From positions 43,376,054 to 43,440,053 of the forward strand of contig NC_054540.1 of NCBI RefSeq assembly GCF_017654505.1: a stretch of DNA of 64,000 nt, given 5' to 3'. The notes beneath the pieces were generated by a model, which ran no database searches, was not told the origin of the DNA, and saw only the letters and a list, made by a program, of their open reading frames with translations. The position numbers were made by a program, and so were the translations under genes. Each line of letters opens with the position of its first letter. Within the stretch, counting starts at the first letter, position 1. Of this stretch, positions 1 through 11,995 are shown piece by piece. The stretch comes from Polyodon spathula. Taxonomy: Eukaryota; Chordata; Actinopteri; Acipenseriformes; Polyodontidae.

Positions 1-217
1 TCAAACAGCACAAGTACTTTACGCATAGCTAATTTACATATCAACCCCCACCTTTCCCATTAATTTGCATGATGTCGGGTGAAAAACCTGGTTTACTTGA
101 GTAAAATGAACTGAGCGAATGGAAACCCAAAAAAGCATTTTACATAAGACATTTTTCATGTTTAAATGTCATTAGTTAAAAAAAAAAACTTGCATGGAAA
201 CCCCATGAATGTCACAG

Positions 218-349
218 GATCGACTCAACGCATTGGCCATGCTGTCGATTGAGAAATTGCTGATTGAGGAGATACCGGAATTCAACAAGCAAATCTTTGA
301 GAAATTTGCTGCCCTCAAGGACCCCCGAACAAAGTTATTGTATAAGTAG
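218..349 (+). pseudogene. hAT-type transposase C-terminal (dimerisation) exon or fragment
   Basis: The plus strand reads QDRLNALAMLSIEKLLIEEI followed by about 24 more residues to a TAG at 347-349. The pattern (R-L-x-x-L-A-M-L-S-I-E near the end of the protein) is that of the C-terminal hAT dimerisation region, seen in hAT transposases and in domesticated relatives such as ZBED-type proteins. The segment is preceded by a plausible acceptor (CAG at 215-217) and followed directly by a strong donor-like GTGAGT at 350. It could be the last coding exon of a spliced hAT-derived gene or simply a fragment. No other part of the protein was found. Family assignment is by pattern only. Confidence 0.4.
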
Positions 350-627
350 GTGAGTACAGTTTGACTTAAGAAATACAGTAAGATGATGTTCATACACATA
401 CAAAGTTGCGCTGCATTAAAGCCCCTGATTGTATACTGTTAATTGTGATATATAATGTGCAGCATGTTAGTGTGAAAGAAAACTTTGTTTTTTTCTTGAC
501 TTTTTTTTTCCTCAATCAGTATTCACTGTATGTGCGTAACTTTGAAAACATACTCTGCCAAAACCGGTCCTTCTTAAAATATATTTTTAATTTTTAGATT
601 ATTTCCCCACCTATTTTAAAATTCGTA

Positions 628-628
<1 letters not shown>

Positions 629-695
<67 letters not shown>
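629..695. repeat. (ATT)n microsatellite
   Basis: About 22 uninterrupted ATT/TTA triplets are visible. Confidence 0.95.
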
Positions 696-698
<3 letters not shown>

Positions 699-2242
699 TC
701 CAAGGGGTGAGTGCAGCAGTCAGGATTCAGTCTGGCTTCCCAGAATATTGGCACACAATTGAATTCTATATTATGATTCAATGCAGACCTCTTATCCCTG
801 TATCAGTTTGAGTAATATTTCTTTGGTCACAAACTGGATATGAGAGTATTTTGTTAATGCAGGTCATGACACTTGTAAGATTCGATCCTCGGATATTGAG
901 AAGCCCAATGTAGCTCTCCCCATAACAGGGAGAGCTACATTTTCTGCAAAAATAAAACAAAGTAATTCTGTGTTTATAAAAAAGGAAAAACAAATCAAAT
1001 ATTTGACACAATTGTAACTTGGAGAGCCTTGAAATCAGAATAGGTGATGATAACATTTTCGTGAAGTGGCATTTGGTTGTCAGCCTACCCTTTTGTATTC
1101 AGCGCTGCAATTTATTTTATTTGGAGTGTTTCCACACACATGCCACTAGTAAGTTAAGCTTAGAAAATGCCCCAAGCAGGAGAAAAATGAAGTGCCTGAC
1201 CTGTGCTATAACCATAGCCACCCATGCATAAAGCGAAGTCTAACAGACCCCAATGCCAGCGGGCTGACAGAAAATCAACATGTAATCGTGTTTCCACCAG
1301 GTTTCTTATTCTTTGCTGAGCAATTCTCTCTCTTCATGTCTGTTTCCAGATTGGTTCATTTAAATGCCCTTGTTAATTAAAGCTGGTGTCACTGATGTTC
1401 ATTTGGAAATGCTTGTTAACAACTGCTGTGGCTCTTCAGTCACAAAGGAGCAATGATTGCACATTGCAGACCCCAGTGGTAACATTGTCATATTTTGTCA
1501 TTAATTTACGCTGTGTCCTTTTAGGGGTTCTTTAGTAATGATATCATTGAAAGGAGGCAAATAATATGTTCCACAAGCATATTACAAACAAGCAATTTTA
1601 TAGATCTTTCTTTAATGGCAGTGACTTTTTAAAAATCTATTAAGCTGTTTCAGATAACTTTTGAATCCTCAACAATCCACTGGTGACTACCCATGTTCTC
1701 TGAAGTGAACCCACCAACTCTACTAGTTAAGCAGTGTGTGCTGGAAAGCCTTGTCAGAACATGGGGCAGGTAAGGGCGCTCTTACTCTTACTGTTAAGTA
1801 AAACTTATTTTCTTTGTGTTTAATATCCATTCTTTTTTTTTCACTGGAAGACTGATTTTAAAACATGATATTTATATGCAATAGAAAGTAGATCCCTCTA
1901 GACTGTAGTCCTCCCTGTATATATTAAAGGAAGTTTTTGGTTTGCTTGTTTATTTTTATTTGTGGTGCAACTTCTGAACTATTGTAATAAACATTCCTAA
2001 GTCTATATATATAGACTTCTCATACATAAAACAAGCTATTATTATTAAGCTATTACATTTAAACAATTTTTAAAAACATGAATACGTTTTAGTTATGTTT
2101 ATGTTAGGCTAGCTATCTGACTGATTAATAACAACATGAATATATTCATAAATGTATTTATATTTATACATTGTTTAAAAATGTACATTTATTCAAATGG
2201 TGTCATTAGGAGGAGACCATTCAACCATTTCATCGCCTAATA

Positions 2243-2392
2243 AAAACAAGATAATAAGGCAATAATCAGGAACAACAAGATCTCCCAAACACAAGATAAT
2301 AGCGTAATAATCATGAACAACAGGATCTCCCAGACAAGATAATAGCATAATAATCTTGAACAACAGGATCTCCCAGATACAGGATGATAGCG
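2243..2392. repeat. Minisatellite, ~42-47 bp unit, about 3 copies
   Basis: Three successive units of the form CAAGATAATAGCRTAATAAT...GAACAACARGATCTCCCA are visible, with the GATCTCCCA motif at about 2279, 2326 and 2368. Units of the same type recur at 3790-3868, about 1.4 kb away. Confidence 0.85.
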
Positions 2393-2795
2393 GTGTAGCA
2401 CTAGCTACATGAATGCAGCATAAGTAATTTGCTGCCTGCTGCTCTTAATTGAGTATCAGAATACCTGGCCAGGCTAATTTAATTCTCTGTTCAATTGCTA
2501 AATAATTAATTTTGTTCTCATTTTAAAGTGGGCCTTTCAGATTCCATAAGGTAAAATTAGGTGAAGCTATTTCAATTTACTGTTAAATTTTGGTAAGGGG
2601 TTTATCTCTGCACTGGACTTTCTCTCTTGTTTTAACTGAATGATCTTTTCCTTAATTTCCCCATGGAAATTCTAATTAGGTTCAGGTGTTTTGCTAATTG
2701 CCTTGGCAAAGGTCTTATTGGGCTTGATTTATTAAGTCTAAGTATCTTAATTGGTGGCTCTTTAAATAGGACTATTACTTGCTGGGAGAGGGTGG

Positions 2796-2798
2796 TTC

Positions 2799-2876
<78 letters not shown>

Positions 2877-2877
2877 G
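2796..2877. repeat. (GTT)n microsatellite
   Basis: About 27 GTT/TTG triplets. They generate the poly-leucine (plus) and poly-glutamine (minus) open frames here, which are not genes. Confidence 0.95.
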
Positions 2878-3789
2878 ACTCTTTTTTGGGTGTGGTTTTT
2901 TGTGGATGCAGAGTGTTTGAAGAGGGAGGTTGCTGGTCTGTAAAGGAGAAATCAGGAAGCAGTAATCTTTTGGTTGTTAGAAACAATGTATTTTCTCTAA
3001 TTTGCCATTTTTCCAGTTTAAATTAACCAGTTATCTAATCTCCTGCCAAATTGAAACTATCCACATCATTCAAATTGTTTATATGGATCCTAAGAACAAC
3101 AACAGTGACTAATCCAGTTATCATCACTTCTTATCTTTTTTCCTAGTTGGAAACTCCAAGCTCTACAGGACCAAGGAAGAACTGGGTGAGATCCCGTAAT
3201 GGGGAGGAATCTTATTTTTTGCTGTTGTATTATCTAGGCTGTTCTGACTGTTTTGGATTATTATCATTTTTGTTTATTTATTTAAGGGGGAATAACGAGC
3301 ACCCAGCACAGAAGTTTCATTTTTGTTTTGTGTTTAAACTTTTCTGGTTCAACTGCATTCTCAATATGGATTGGATATAACATTTTGGGACTTTTAAAGT
3401 ATTGGGGTTGTGGTTGTTTCATGGACATTTTTATTTTTATAAGGCCTGCCTGATGGACTCAGTGGTAAACATTTTGAAGGGTTCAAATGCTATCTGCTTA
3501 AAACTCATCTACCCCAAATGTTTGATACATCTGTCTCAAGTATAATATTCCACACATTTTCAATAGCATCTGCTATTTGAACTCTGGTGTTGCCTTCTGG
3601 TTTAATTGTCTTCCTATGTTTATTCTATTCCTATTTGTTGTAAACAATTCTGACTTACCCTGCAATTTTTCTTGGTTCTGTCGCGCAATCCTACTGCTTT
3701 GGAGATTTATATTGTTCAGGGTAGTTTTATTTGTGTTTCAGTCAAAAAATACTAGTTATTGGATGTTGCTTGAGGATTGGGTTTGTTAC

Positions 3790-3868
3790 AGCGGAATAAT
3801 CTTGAACAGGATCTCCCAGATACAAGATAATAGTGTAATAATCATGAACAACAGGATCTCCCAGATAT
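3790..3868. repeat. Second block of the 2.2-kb minisatellite
   Basis: Nearly two copies of the same unit (GATCTCCCA motifs about 46 bp apart) as at 2243-2392, in the same orientation. Confidence 0.8.
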
Positions 3869-4972
3869 TTGTAACTGTTAACTAGGGATTTCAACATATT
3901 GCACACACGTGCAGCTATGCACACCAACACAGAATAGGCACCTCTACATGAATCGTAAGGGGATCAGCTACCCTTGTGTATTCACAGCTATACTGTAGTG
4001 TTCTGACAAATGATCAGTCAAATGTTGCAAATCCATAAAGCAATTTATTACACGATTGTTGTTTGGAAACTAACCTTCAAACATTTGGTGATATTAATTT
4101 TCATGTGCATTATATTGTTTGTAATATGTTACTGTACACAATATTAGTGTTATGATCTTTTATGCTTAGTTTTAAAGTGTATATAATGCATACAAACTGA
4201 ATATATGCTGACTAATATCTTGGCTGTAAAAATTTACAAGAGATACAGTTTAATTCATTACTACATCACCTTCTGGAGCCCTTCACAGGTCAGAAGCATT
4301 TAAAAAAGTGTCACAAAAAATGAAAGTCAGGATCCACAAGAACCAAAAGACATATGACCTAAGAAGTTCAAATTAAATTACCCACAGAGAATTATTAAAT
4401 GGACGAATACTGACTAACTTCCTCTTGGGGATAGAGCCTGACTGCACATGCATAACCTATGAGTTAGCAAAAATAAACTGCAAATGCACGAAGAAATGAA
4501 ATTAACTTGTTAAAATACTTTAACCATTTTTCTGTTTCCAAAGAAAGGCACTCCTAGCCAATGAGCATTATCTGCCTGCCTGATATGGTTCTTTAACACG
4601 CAGTCGTTTTTTGAGTTATTTTAGTTAATAAAAACGGACTAATTTGTCAAAAACAAATTTCTTCGCGATTCTGTAACTTGAAAACTACCTGCAGCAAGCT
4701 GGCTCGAGCGGTGATGTCACACGGAAGAAACGCACACACACAGCACTTCGAGAGAATGTGAATGCACTGCTTGTGTGTTTATTAAAAAACATTGAAACAA
4801 AATTAGATAAACGGTGAATGAGCACGAAACAAATATCGTGCTGAGCATGAATCAGCATGAATAGCAATTGCTAATTTTCTCCTTCTCTCTCCTGTTCTCC
4901 ACTCATCGAACACCCATCAATAACACACCACATGCAACATAAAACACAAAAATATGCACAGGAGCAGGGCAC

Positions 4973-5180
4973 TGCTCATCCACACGACCCCTGCCGAACA
5001 GAATTATAACCATACCTTTAAATGTGCTCGTACTGTAATTGAGCGAACATTTGGAATCTTCAAAATGTGATTCCGATGTTTGGATGTCTCTGGGGGAACA
5101 CTACAGTACACTCCTCAGAAGGTTAGCAATATCATCCTGGCATGTTGTGTTTTACATAACATAGCTCTCTGTAATGGATG
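4973..5180 (+). pseudogene. PIF/Harbinger (HARBI1-like) transposase C-terminal fragment
   Basis: In one frame the sequence reads ...NYNHTFKCARTVIERTFGIF, then a stop within the motif normally continuing into a FRCLD-like segment, then [20 protein letters not shown]. The ARTVIERTFG block (with the catalytic Glu of the DDE nuclease in Harbinger-type transposases) and the C-C-x-L-H-N block are characteristic of HARBI1-like nucleases. An internal TGA and the lack of the N-terminal part mark it as a dead fragment. Identification is from family knowledge. Confidence 0.7.
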
Positions 5181-5501
5181 TTGAACTTAGAGGAAAGATT
5201 ACAGGGTTTGAGGGGAAACAGATGCTGAACTTGAAGCTCCAGCAGTGGAGGTTGCAGATGCTGCAAGTGCCAGCAGGTCAGGCAAAGCCTGATAGATTGC
5301 TTTTTTTATTCCATAAGTATTTACTCTCTGCCTCCAGGCTGCTAAATAAAAAATCATAGCCTTGCTTGAGGGGCTTGTCACCCTCCTCACTTGGGCTGCT
5401 GGACATTTTTATTTATTTATTTATTTTTTGCGCTTTTGTCTCCTTTTTTGGAGTTTCAAAATGCCCTGCATTCACTATCGCAGACACACAAGTGCTCTTA
5501 A

Positions 5502-6599
5502 CACTGGAACCGCCGTGCATGTCAGTTTGATCCATTTTGCATTTAAAATGTTAATTACTCTTCCATTGTAAATTGTATTTGTATGTCCATTTTTGACTTT
5601 TCCTAAATATATGAATTAAATATCCTGACGGCGTTTGATAGCCTAGAACCGCCACGTGGGTCAATGTGACCCATGCATTACAATGCATGTCTTTTTTTTT
5701 TTTTTTTTTTATAAAGTAAGATGTTCTCATTTTTTTGTAAATGCATCAAAAAAGACTTTTTTTTTCAAGCTTTTCTTTGTGTAGACTGACTACGAGACAG
5801 ATTGCTATGATTGTGGATTTCTCAAGATGCCAACTTAGTGAAAGCTTATTTGCTTTATTTCTCAATGTTCCTGGGAGACACAAGTCCTTCGTTTTGTTCC
5901 ACAAATGCAACTGAGAATATATCAAAATGAAATATTTCATCTTGAAAGTAGTAATTTTGATTTTAATATGGCAAGCTGCACTCGGATGCACTGGATACAG
6001 CAAACTGAAATGACAGGTAGGATAACAATTTATGTGCCTAATATGAAACGTAGGTTATATATATTTTTTATTAAAAAAAAATTGTTGTACAGGTTTGTAT
6101 CTACCAGTTTACACAATAGTATTCAATAGACCTGCATCTGTATTTACAACATAGCTCCAGGATGCAGGCACAGTCAGGTGGCAGACTCGTACGTTCCATA
6201 GAGTAGATTGTAGCCATCATACCGGAAGTAGTGTTATATTTTCTTTTTCTGTAGTATTAGAAACAATGATTTCAGTTTTATAGTTTTGTGTGTACATATA
6301 CCTGTTTACACCTGTACACGGATATATGTATGTACCCGTTTGTTTTGAAATGTATATTTTATTCACTGTTTGTAGTATTGCTGTATATGCGTTCATTTTA
6401 AAAATAAAGCCTTTTATGTTTATTTTTATTTTATTAGTGTTTCTGCGATGCAAATGTTAGATATGATGTTCATGAATAAAAGTTTTCAATTGTGTCCGAT
6501 AGTATGTATTTTATTTTCATAACGAAGCAGTTTAAAAATGTATGGGACAGTGACCCTCATGGTGGTTCTAGGTAGTTCGAAAATCAGGCAGTTCTAGTG
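5502..6599. mobile_element. Non-autonomous piggyBac-type element with TTAA target duplication
   Basis: The left end reads TTAA (5498-5501) then CACTGGAACCGCC. The right end reads GGCAGTTCTAGTG then TTAA (6600-6603). The 13-bp ends are inverted repeats with two mismatches, and TTAA on both sides is the piggyBac target duplication. A second inverted pair lies just inside (CTAGAACCGCCACGTGGG near 5643 and ATGGTGGTTCTAG near 6560), as in many piggyBac elements. About 1.1 kb separates the ends and no transposase frame is recognisable, so it is an internally deleted or MITE-like copy. Confidence 0.8.
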
Positions 6600-6641
6600 T
6601 TAAAGGGAAAGTTGAATTCTTATTGGTTGTAACCTTAACTT

Positions 6642-6642
<1 letters not shown>

Positions 6643-6675
<33 letters not shown>
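6643..6675. repeat. (C)33 homopolymer
   Basis: An uninterrupted run of 33 C. Its length may be unreliable in the assembly. Confidence 0.95.
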
Positions 6676-6677
<2 letters not shown>

Positions 6678-6839
6678 CTGTGCTTTGAATTGGGATGGGC
6701 GCATGATTCGCTATTTGATATGCGTTATTCCACGCATTAGACCTGATTTCTGAATCATGTTTTTGCACGCTGTCATTTTTGCCCTAGCGAAAGCGACTGC
6801 GTGCATATTTGTTAAATACGGCCCGAGGTTTCTTCAAAG

Positions 6840-7840
6840 ATGGAAAATAAGAATGGGTTATACTTTGTAGATATTTTGCTAATAATATTAACAGATTCTA
6901 ATGTCTATCAAATTTATTTCAATTATATTTGTATTTTGTAAACCAAGTATTTTGAAGGATAATTCTTTTAGATTTAGAAATGCAAAAGGAAGTTGCAGAA
7001 GGTATAGAAGAATATGAATTTTTAAATAGTTTTCTTATGTATTTATTATTGCATCTATATTCATAAAATTTAACATGGCCAATATAGAGAGTGCTGCAGT
7101 CACAGGTAGGGAGGGTAGCTGAACTGCCAGATTTAAGAAGGATAAGAATTTGTTTAGGAAGAGCATCAAAAACAATAGCATATTCTTTAGGGATAACCGG
7201 AAAGTTACATTTTTCCATAAATCTTGAGTAAGACAAAGGAAACCCTTCCTCATTCGGTACTTGGTTATCAAAAATGTTTTTTCCACCCAGTTTTTAAAAT
7301 GGACAGATTAATTTATATTCCTGTTGTCCCAAATGATATACTTGTATGGAGAAAAGTTGTGAACATAAATTAATTTCCAAGCTAATAATACCTTTTGGTG
7401 AATGTTAGATAGTTTAATAGTTATATTACAGACATTACAATTGCAGTGCAAGAGAAAAAAAATACCACCGAATTTGTTAAACAAGAATGTTGGTATTGAG
7501 TTCCAAACAGAATCAGGATTTTTAATGTTTTTTAACCATTTAATGTTGAGCGAAATGTTAACGGAAGTATAGAGCATTCAAACCATCCTTTAAGACTATT
7601 TAGTAAAAGATTTATTTTAACATACTGTGTTTTGTTTTTCCATATAAATTTCAAAATTAACACCTGAACTTCTGCAAATGTCTTTATTTGCATCAAGGGC
7701 TAATGATAAATAAATAATGTGACATACCCTCAGCTTTGGATAATAATATCCTGCCTTGTAAAAATAAGTCTCTTTGAAGCCAACAATTGATACTGGATTT
7801 AACTTTTGGAATTACAGGATTTAAGTTAAATGCATATGAC
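6840..7840 (-). pseudogene. L1-type LINE ORF2, C-terminal segment (3' part of split L1)
   Basis: Minus-strand frames joined by frameshifts read, from high to low coordinates, CWLQRDLFLQGRILLSKAEG-like text, WKLIYVHNFSPYKYIIWDNR, and FPVIPKEYAIVFDALPKQIL. These are the conserved blocks after the reverse transcriptase in fish L1 (Tx1-like) ORF2 proteins. Several frameshifts and stops are present. The segment ends where the plus-strand CR1 begins at 7841 and resumes beyond 13304. Confidence 0.7.
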
Positions 7841-8085
7841 AAGCATATGACATGGTTTATTTAGATTTCCAGAAAGCTTTTGACAAAGTCCCACACAAAA
7901 GATTAATTCTCAAACTGAACGCAGTTGGGATTCAAGGAAACACATGTACATGGATTAGGGAGTGGTTAACATGTAGAAAACAGAAAGTACTGATTACAGG
8001 AAAAACCTCAGAATGGAGTGTGGTAACCAGCGGTGTACCACAGGGATCAATATTAGGTCCTCTGCTATTCCTAATCTACATTAAT
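7841..8085 (+). pseudogene. CR1 LINE ORF2 fragment, 5' part of a split plus-strand copy
   Basis: The frame starting [20 protein letters not shown] carries reverse-transcriptase blocks up to [19 protein letters not shown]. It stops exactly at the 3' tail of the minus-strand CR1 (TAAGAACATAAGAACAT). The next codons of the same protein (DLDSGIVSKL...) resume at 12386, so one CR1 copy was cut in two by another. The copy is 5'-truncated and inserted into the L1. Confidence 0.9.
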
Positions 8086-9775
8086 AAGAACATAAGAACA
8101 TAAAGTTTACAAACGAGAGGAGGCCATTCGGCCCATCTTGCTCGTTTGGTTGTTGGTAGCTTATTGATCCCAAAATCTCATCAAGCAGCTTCTTGAAGGA
8201 TCCCAGGGTGTCAGCTTCAACAACATTACTGGGGAGTTGATTCCAGACCCTCACAATTCTCTGTGTAAAAAAGTGCCTCCTATTTTCTGTTCTGAATGCC
8301 CCTTTTTCTAAACTCCATTTGTGACCCCTGGTCCTTGTTTCTTTTTTCAGGCTGAAAAAGTCCCTTGGGTCGACACTGTCAATACCTTTTAGAATTTTGA
8401 ATGCTTGAATTAGGTCGCCACGTAGTCTTCTTTGTTCAAGACTGAACAGATTCAATTCTTTTAGCCTGTCTGCATATGACATGCCTTTTAAGCCCGGAAT
8501 AATTCTGGTCGCTCTTCTTTGCACTCTTTCTAGAGCAGCAATATCTTTTTTATAGCGAGGTGACCAGAACTGAACACAATATTCAAGATGAGGTCTTACT
8601 AGTGCATTGTACAGTTTTAACATTACTTCCCTTGATTTAAATTCAACACTTTTCACAATGTATCCGAGCATCTTGTTAGCCTTTTTTATAGCTTCCCCAC
8701 ATTGTCTAGATGAAGACATTTCTGAGTCAACAAAAACTCCTAGGTCTTTTTCATAGATTCCTTCTCCAATTTCAATATCTCCCATATGATATTTATAATG
8801 TACATTTTTATTTCCTGCGTGCAGTACCTTACACTTTTCTCTATTAAATGTCATTTGCCATGTGTCTGCCCAGTTCTGAATCTTGTCTAGATCATTTTGA
8901 ATGACCTTTGCTGCTGCAACAGTGTTTGCCACTCCTCCTACTTTTGTGTCGTCTGCAAATTTAACAAGTTTGCTTACTATACCAGAATCTAAATCATTAA
9001 TGTAGATTAGGAATAGCAGAGGACCTAATACTGATCCCTGTGGTACACCGCTGGTTACCACACTCCATTCTGAGGTTTTTCCTCTAATCAGTACTTTCTG
9101 TTTTCTACATGTTAACCACTCCCTAATCCATGTACATGTGTTTCCTTGAATCCCAACTGCGTTCAGTTTGAGAATTAATCTTTTGTGCGGGACTTTGTCA
9201 AAAGCTTTCTGGAAATCTAAATAAACCATGTCATATGCTTTGCAATTATCCATTATCGATGTTGCATCCTCAAAAAAATCAAGCAAGTTAGTTAGACACG
9301 ATCTCCCTTTCCTAAAACCATGTTGACTGTCTCCCAGTACCCTGTTACCATATAGGTAATTTTCCATTTTGGATCTTATTATAGTTTCCATAAGTTTGCA
9401 TATAATAGAAGTCAGGCTTACTGATCTGTAGTTACCTGGTTCAGTTTTGTTTCCCTTTTTGTGGATCGGTATTACGTTTGCAATTTTCCAGTCTGTCGGT
9501 ACCACCCCTGTGTCAAGAGACTGCTGCATGATCTTGGTTAGCGGTTTGTAAATTACTTCTTTCATTTCTTTGAGTACTACTGGGAGGATCTCATCCGGCC
9601 CAGGGGATTTGTTTATTTTAAGAGCTCCTAGTCCCTTTAACACTTCTGCCTCAGTTATGCTAAAGTTATTTAAAACTGGATAGGAACTGGATGACATGTG
9701 GGGCATGTTGTCAGTATCTTCCTTTGTAAAAACTTGTGAAAAGTAATCATTTAATATATTTGCTATTTTTTTTTT
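8081..9775 (-). pseudogene. CR1 ORF2, reverse transcriptase and C-terminal domain
   Basis: The open frame encodes the LINE reverse transcriptase: thumb/finger blocks ([31 protein letters not shown]), [43 protein letters not shown] and the catalytic FADDTK motif, followed by the CR1 C-terminal region (PRYKKDIAALERVQRRATRI). It makes cDNA at the nicked target. The normal stop, present in the plus copy as TAC-TAA, is TAC-CAA here (CAA at 8155-8153), so the frame reads on to a TAA made with flanking DNA at 8083-8081. The upstream join to the endonuclease is broken at the 11-nt T run (9766-9776). Confidence 0.92.
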
Positions 9776-10985
9776 TCTTCCTCTACGATTTTGCCATTTG
9801 TATCTCTTAAACATTTAATCTCCTCTTTGAATGTTCTCTTGCTGTTGTAATATTGGAAAAACATTTTGGAATTGGTTTTAGCTCCCTTAGCAATGTTCAT
9901 TTCTATTTCTCTCTTGGCCTTTCTAACTTCCTTTTTGACTTGCGTTTGCAGTTCCGTGTACTCTTTCTGTGTACTTTCTTTTTGGTCCTTTTTTAATGCT
10001 CTGTAAAGTGCCTTTTTTCGCTGAATATTTTTTTTAATTGATCTATTAAACCATTTTGGCAATTTAGTTTTAAATTTAGATTTGTCTACTTTAGGGATAT
10101 AATTGTTTTGCGCCTCTAGTACTACATTTTTGAAGAACAACCATCCTTCTTCTCTGGGTGTTTTCTCTATTTTACTCCAATCTACTTCTGTTAGTCTCTG
10201 TTTCATACCTTCATAGTTTGCTTTTCTAAAATTGTAAACCTTAGCTTTAGTCATTACTTTTGGGGTTTTAAAAAACACTTCAAATGAGACCATGTTGTGG
10301 TCTGAGTTTGCCAGTGGTTCTCTGACCTCTGTTTTAGTTATTCTATCTTCGTTATTTGAAAAGACTAAATCAAGGCATGCCTCCCCTCTAGTGGGTGCCT
10401 TCACAAATTGTGTTAGGAAGCAGTCATTTGTCATTTCCACCATTTCTATTTCATCCTTCGCGCTACCCACCGGGTTTTCCCATTTTATTTGGGGGAAGTT
10501 GAAATCCCCCATTAGTATGGCTTCTCCTTTGCTACACACATTTCTAATGTCATTGTATAACAGATTATTGTGCTCACCGTCTGAATCTGGCGGTCTATAG
10601 CATGCTCCTATTATTATGCCTTTTGAATTTTTGTCTGTTATTCTGACCCATATTGATTCGGTTTTATTTTCTTTGTCCAGGTTTAACACCTGGGCTTCAA
10701 GACTGTTTTTTATGTATAGTGCTACCCCTCCACCTCTTCTGTCCTGCCTGTCTTTCCTATACAGTGTACACCCACAAATACTATATTCGTCCCCATCACT
10801 CTCAGACAACCACGTTTCTGTAACACCTATCACATCATAGTTACTTGTTAGTGCAGTAGCTTCAAGTTCTAGAATTTTGTTTCTGATACTTCTAGCATTT
10901 AGATAAATACATTTAATGGTTGTCTTACCTGAGTTGTTGTTCTTGTTTTGATGCGGTCTCCCTTCTGTTTTTTTTTTGTTGATTT
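9764..10985 (-). pseudogene. CR1 ORF2, AP-type endonuclease domain
   Basis: This is the N-terminal part of the same ORF2. In frame upstream of the first ATG (10833) it already reads KCIYLNARSIRNKILELEA, then YDVIGVTETWLSESD, GGGVALYIKNS, GDFNFPQIKWE and NSDHNMVSFEV: the N, E, GDFN and SDH blocks of the apurinic/apyrimidinic endonuclease that nicks the target. The true start is therefore probably upstream of the ATG, close to the end of ORF1 at 11001. The frame fails at the A11 run on the minus strand (9776-9766), one base out of register with the reverse transcriptase. Confidence 0.9.
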
Positions 10986-11000
10986 CTCCCCCCTTCCTTT

Positions 11001-11947
11001 CTAGTTTAAATGCTTCCGAACCTGCTCGAGGATCTTTTCTCCAAGTAGACTGGTTCCCTTGTTATTTAAGTGCAGTCCATCCCGTCTATACAGATAGTCC
11101 TCGTTGTAGAATGTGGTCCAATGATCAAGATAGGTGAAGCCTTCCCGTGTGCACCACGTCTTCAGCCATGCGTTTTGATTAATTATTTCCAGCTGTCCAT
11201 ATGGTCCTTTGCAAGGTGCGGGTAGTATACCAGAAAATACCACAGTTTTGGTTTTCTCTTTTAATTTCCTTCCTAGCTCTCTGAATTTGTTTTGCAGGGA
11301 TTTTGGTCTGTCTCTTCCAATGTTGTTTGTACCGATGTGGACGACTACTACCGGGTCGTCTCCTGTTCGTTCTAGGAGCCTGTCCACGTTTTCAGTGATG
11401 TGCTTGACCGAGGCTCCCGGAAGGCAGCACACTGTTGTAGTAAGGGGGTCCAAACTGCGAATTGAACTTGCTGTGTTTCTCAATATGGAGTCCCCAACAA
11501 TCATGACCTCCCTTCTTTTTGCTGTCTGGTCACCACTGTCAATAGGGTCCTGGATGTTGTTCCTTTCATTCTCTTGTTGTTGGTTTTGCTCATCAAAATT
11601 TTGAAGTGACTCAAATTTGTTGGTTGTTTTGATTTCTGGTGGTTGTGTTTGACGAAGTTTCTTTTTTTCCCTGCTTCTGCCTACCTGAACCCAGCTGTTC
11701 TGACCTCGATCTCCCTGGTGGCTTTCAGTCTGTTAGGGGTGATGCAGACTTCCATGAATTGTGGGTGTGCCAGTTCCTCAAGATCCTGTTGCTGTCTCAC
11801 TTTTTCCAGCTCCATTTCTAGCATACTTACTAGTTTATGCAAGTCCTGGATCGCGCGGCACTTTACGCACACTTGGTTTAGCTCCGCTGGGTTTTCTCGG
11901 ATTTCCCACATCAAGCAGGTGTCACAGATTACTGGCTTGAAGACCAT
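11001..11947 (-). pseudogene. CR1 ORF1: zinc-finger-like N-terminus plus SGNH esterase
   Basis: The first part (11947-11681) reads MVFKPVICDTCLMWEIREN and later CVKCRAI, a CxxC...CxxC metal-binding pattern followed by a coiled-coil-like stretch. The second part (open upstream of the ATG at 11504, ending at 11001) has MIVGDSILRN (Ser nucleophile block), VVVHIGTNNIGRD and DGLHLNNKG: the GDS, GTNN and DxxH blocks of the SGNH-hydrolase esterase found in CR1 ORF1 proteins. The two halves are out of frame by one base near 11700-11710, apparently a 1-bp deletion between EIEV and NSWVQVG. Confidence 0.85.
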
Positions 11948-11995
11948 GTCGAGGTTTTTTTTTTTTTGAGTTTAGTTTCTTCTGCAGCTGTTAGC

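Larger units (their letters stand above)
350..4972. other. AT-rich DNA without a recognised gene
   Basis: The short open frames here are fragmentary and low-complexity. The longest glutamine or leucine runs are translations of the GTT microsatellite. Apart from the simple repeats and the dispersed minisatellite listed separately, I recognise nothing. Confidence 0.5.

Noticed and set aside
2663..2986. Poly-Leu and poly-Gln open frames
   Set aside because: Translations of the GTT microsatellite, with no conserved sequence around them.
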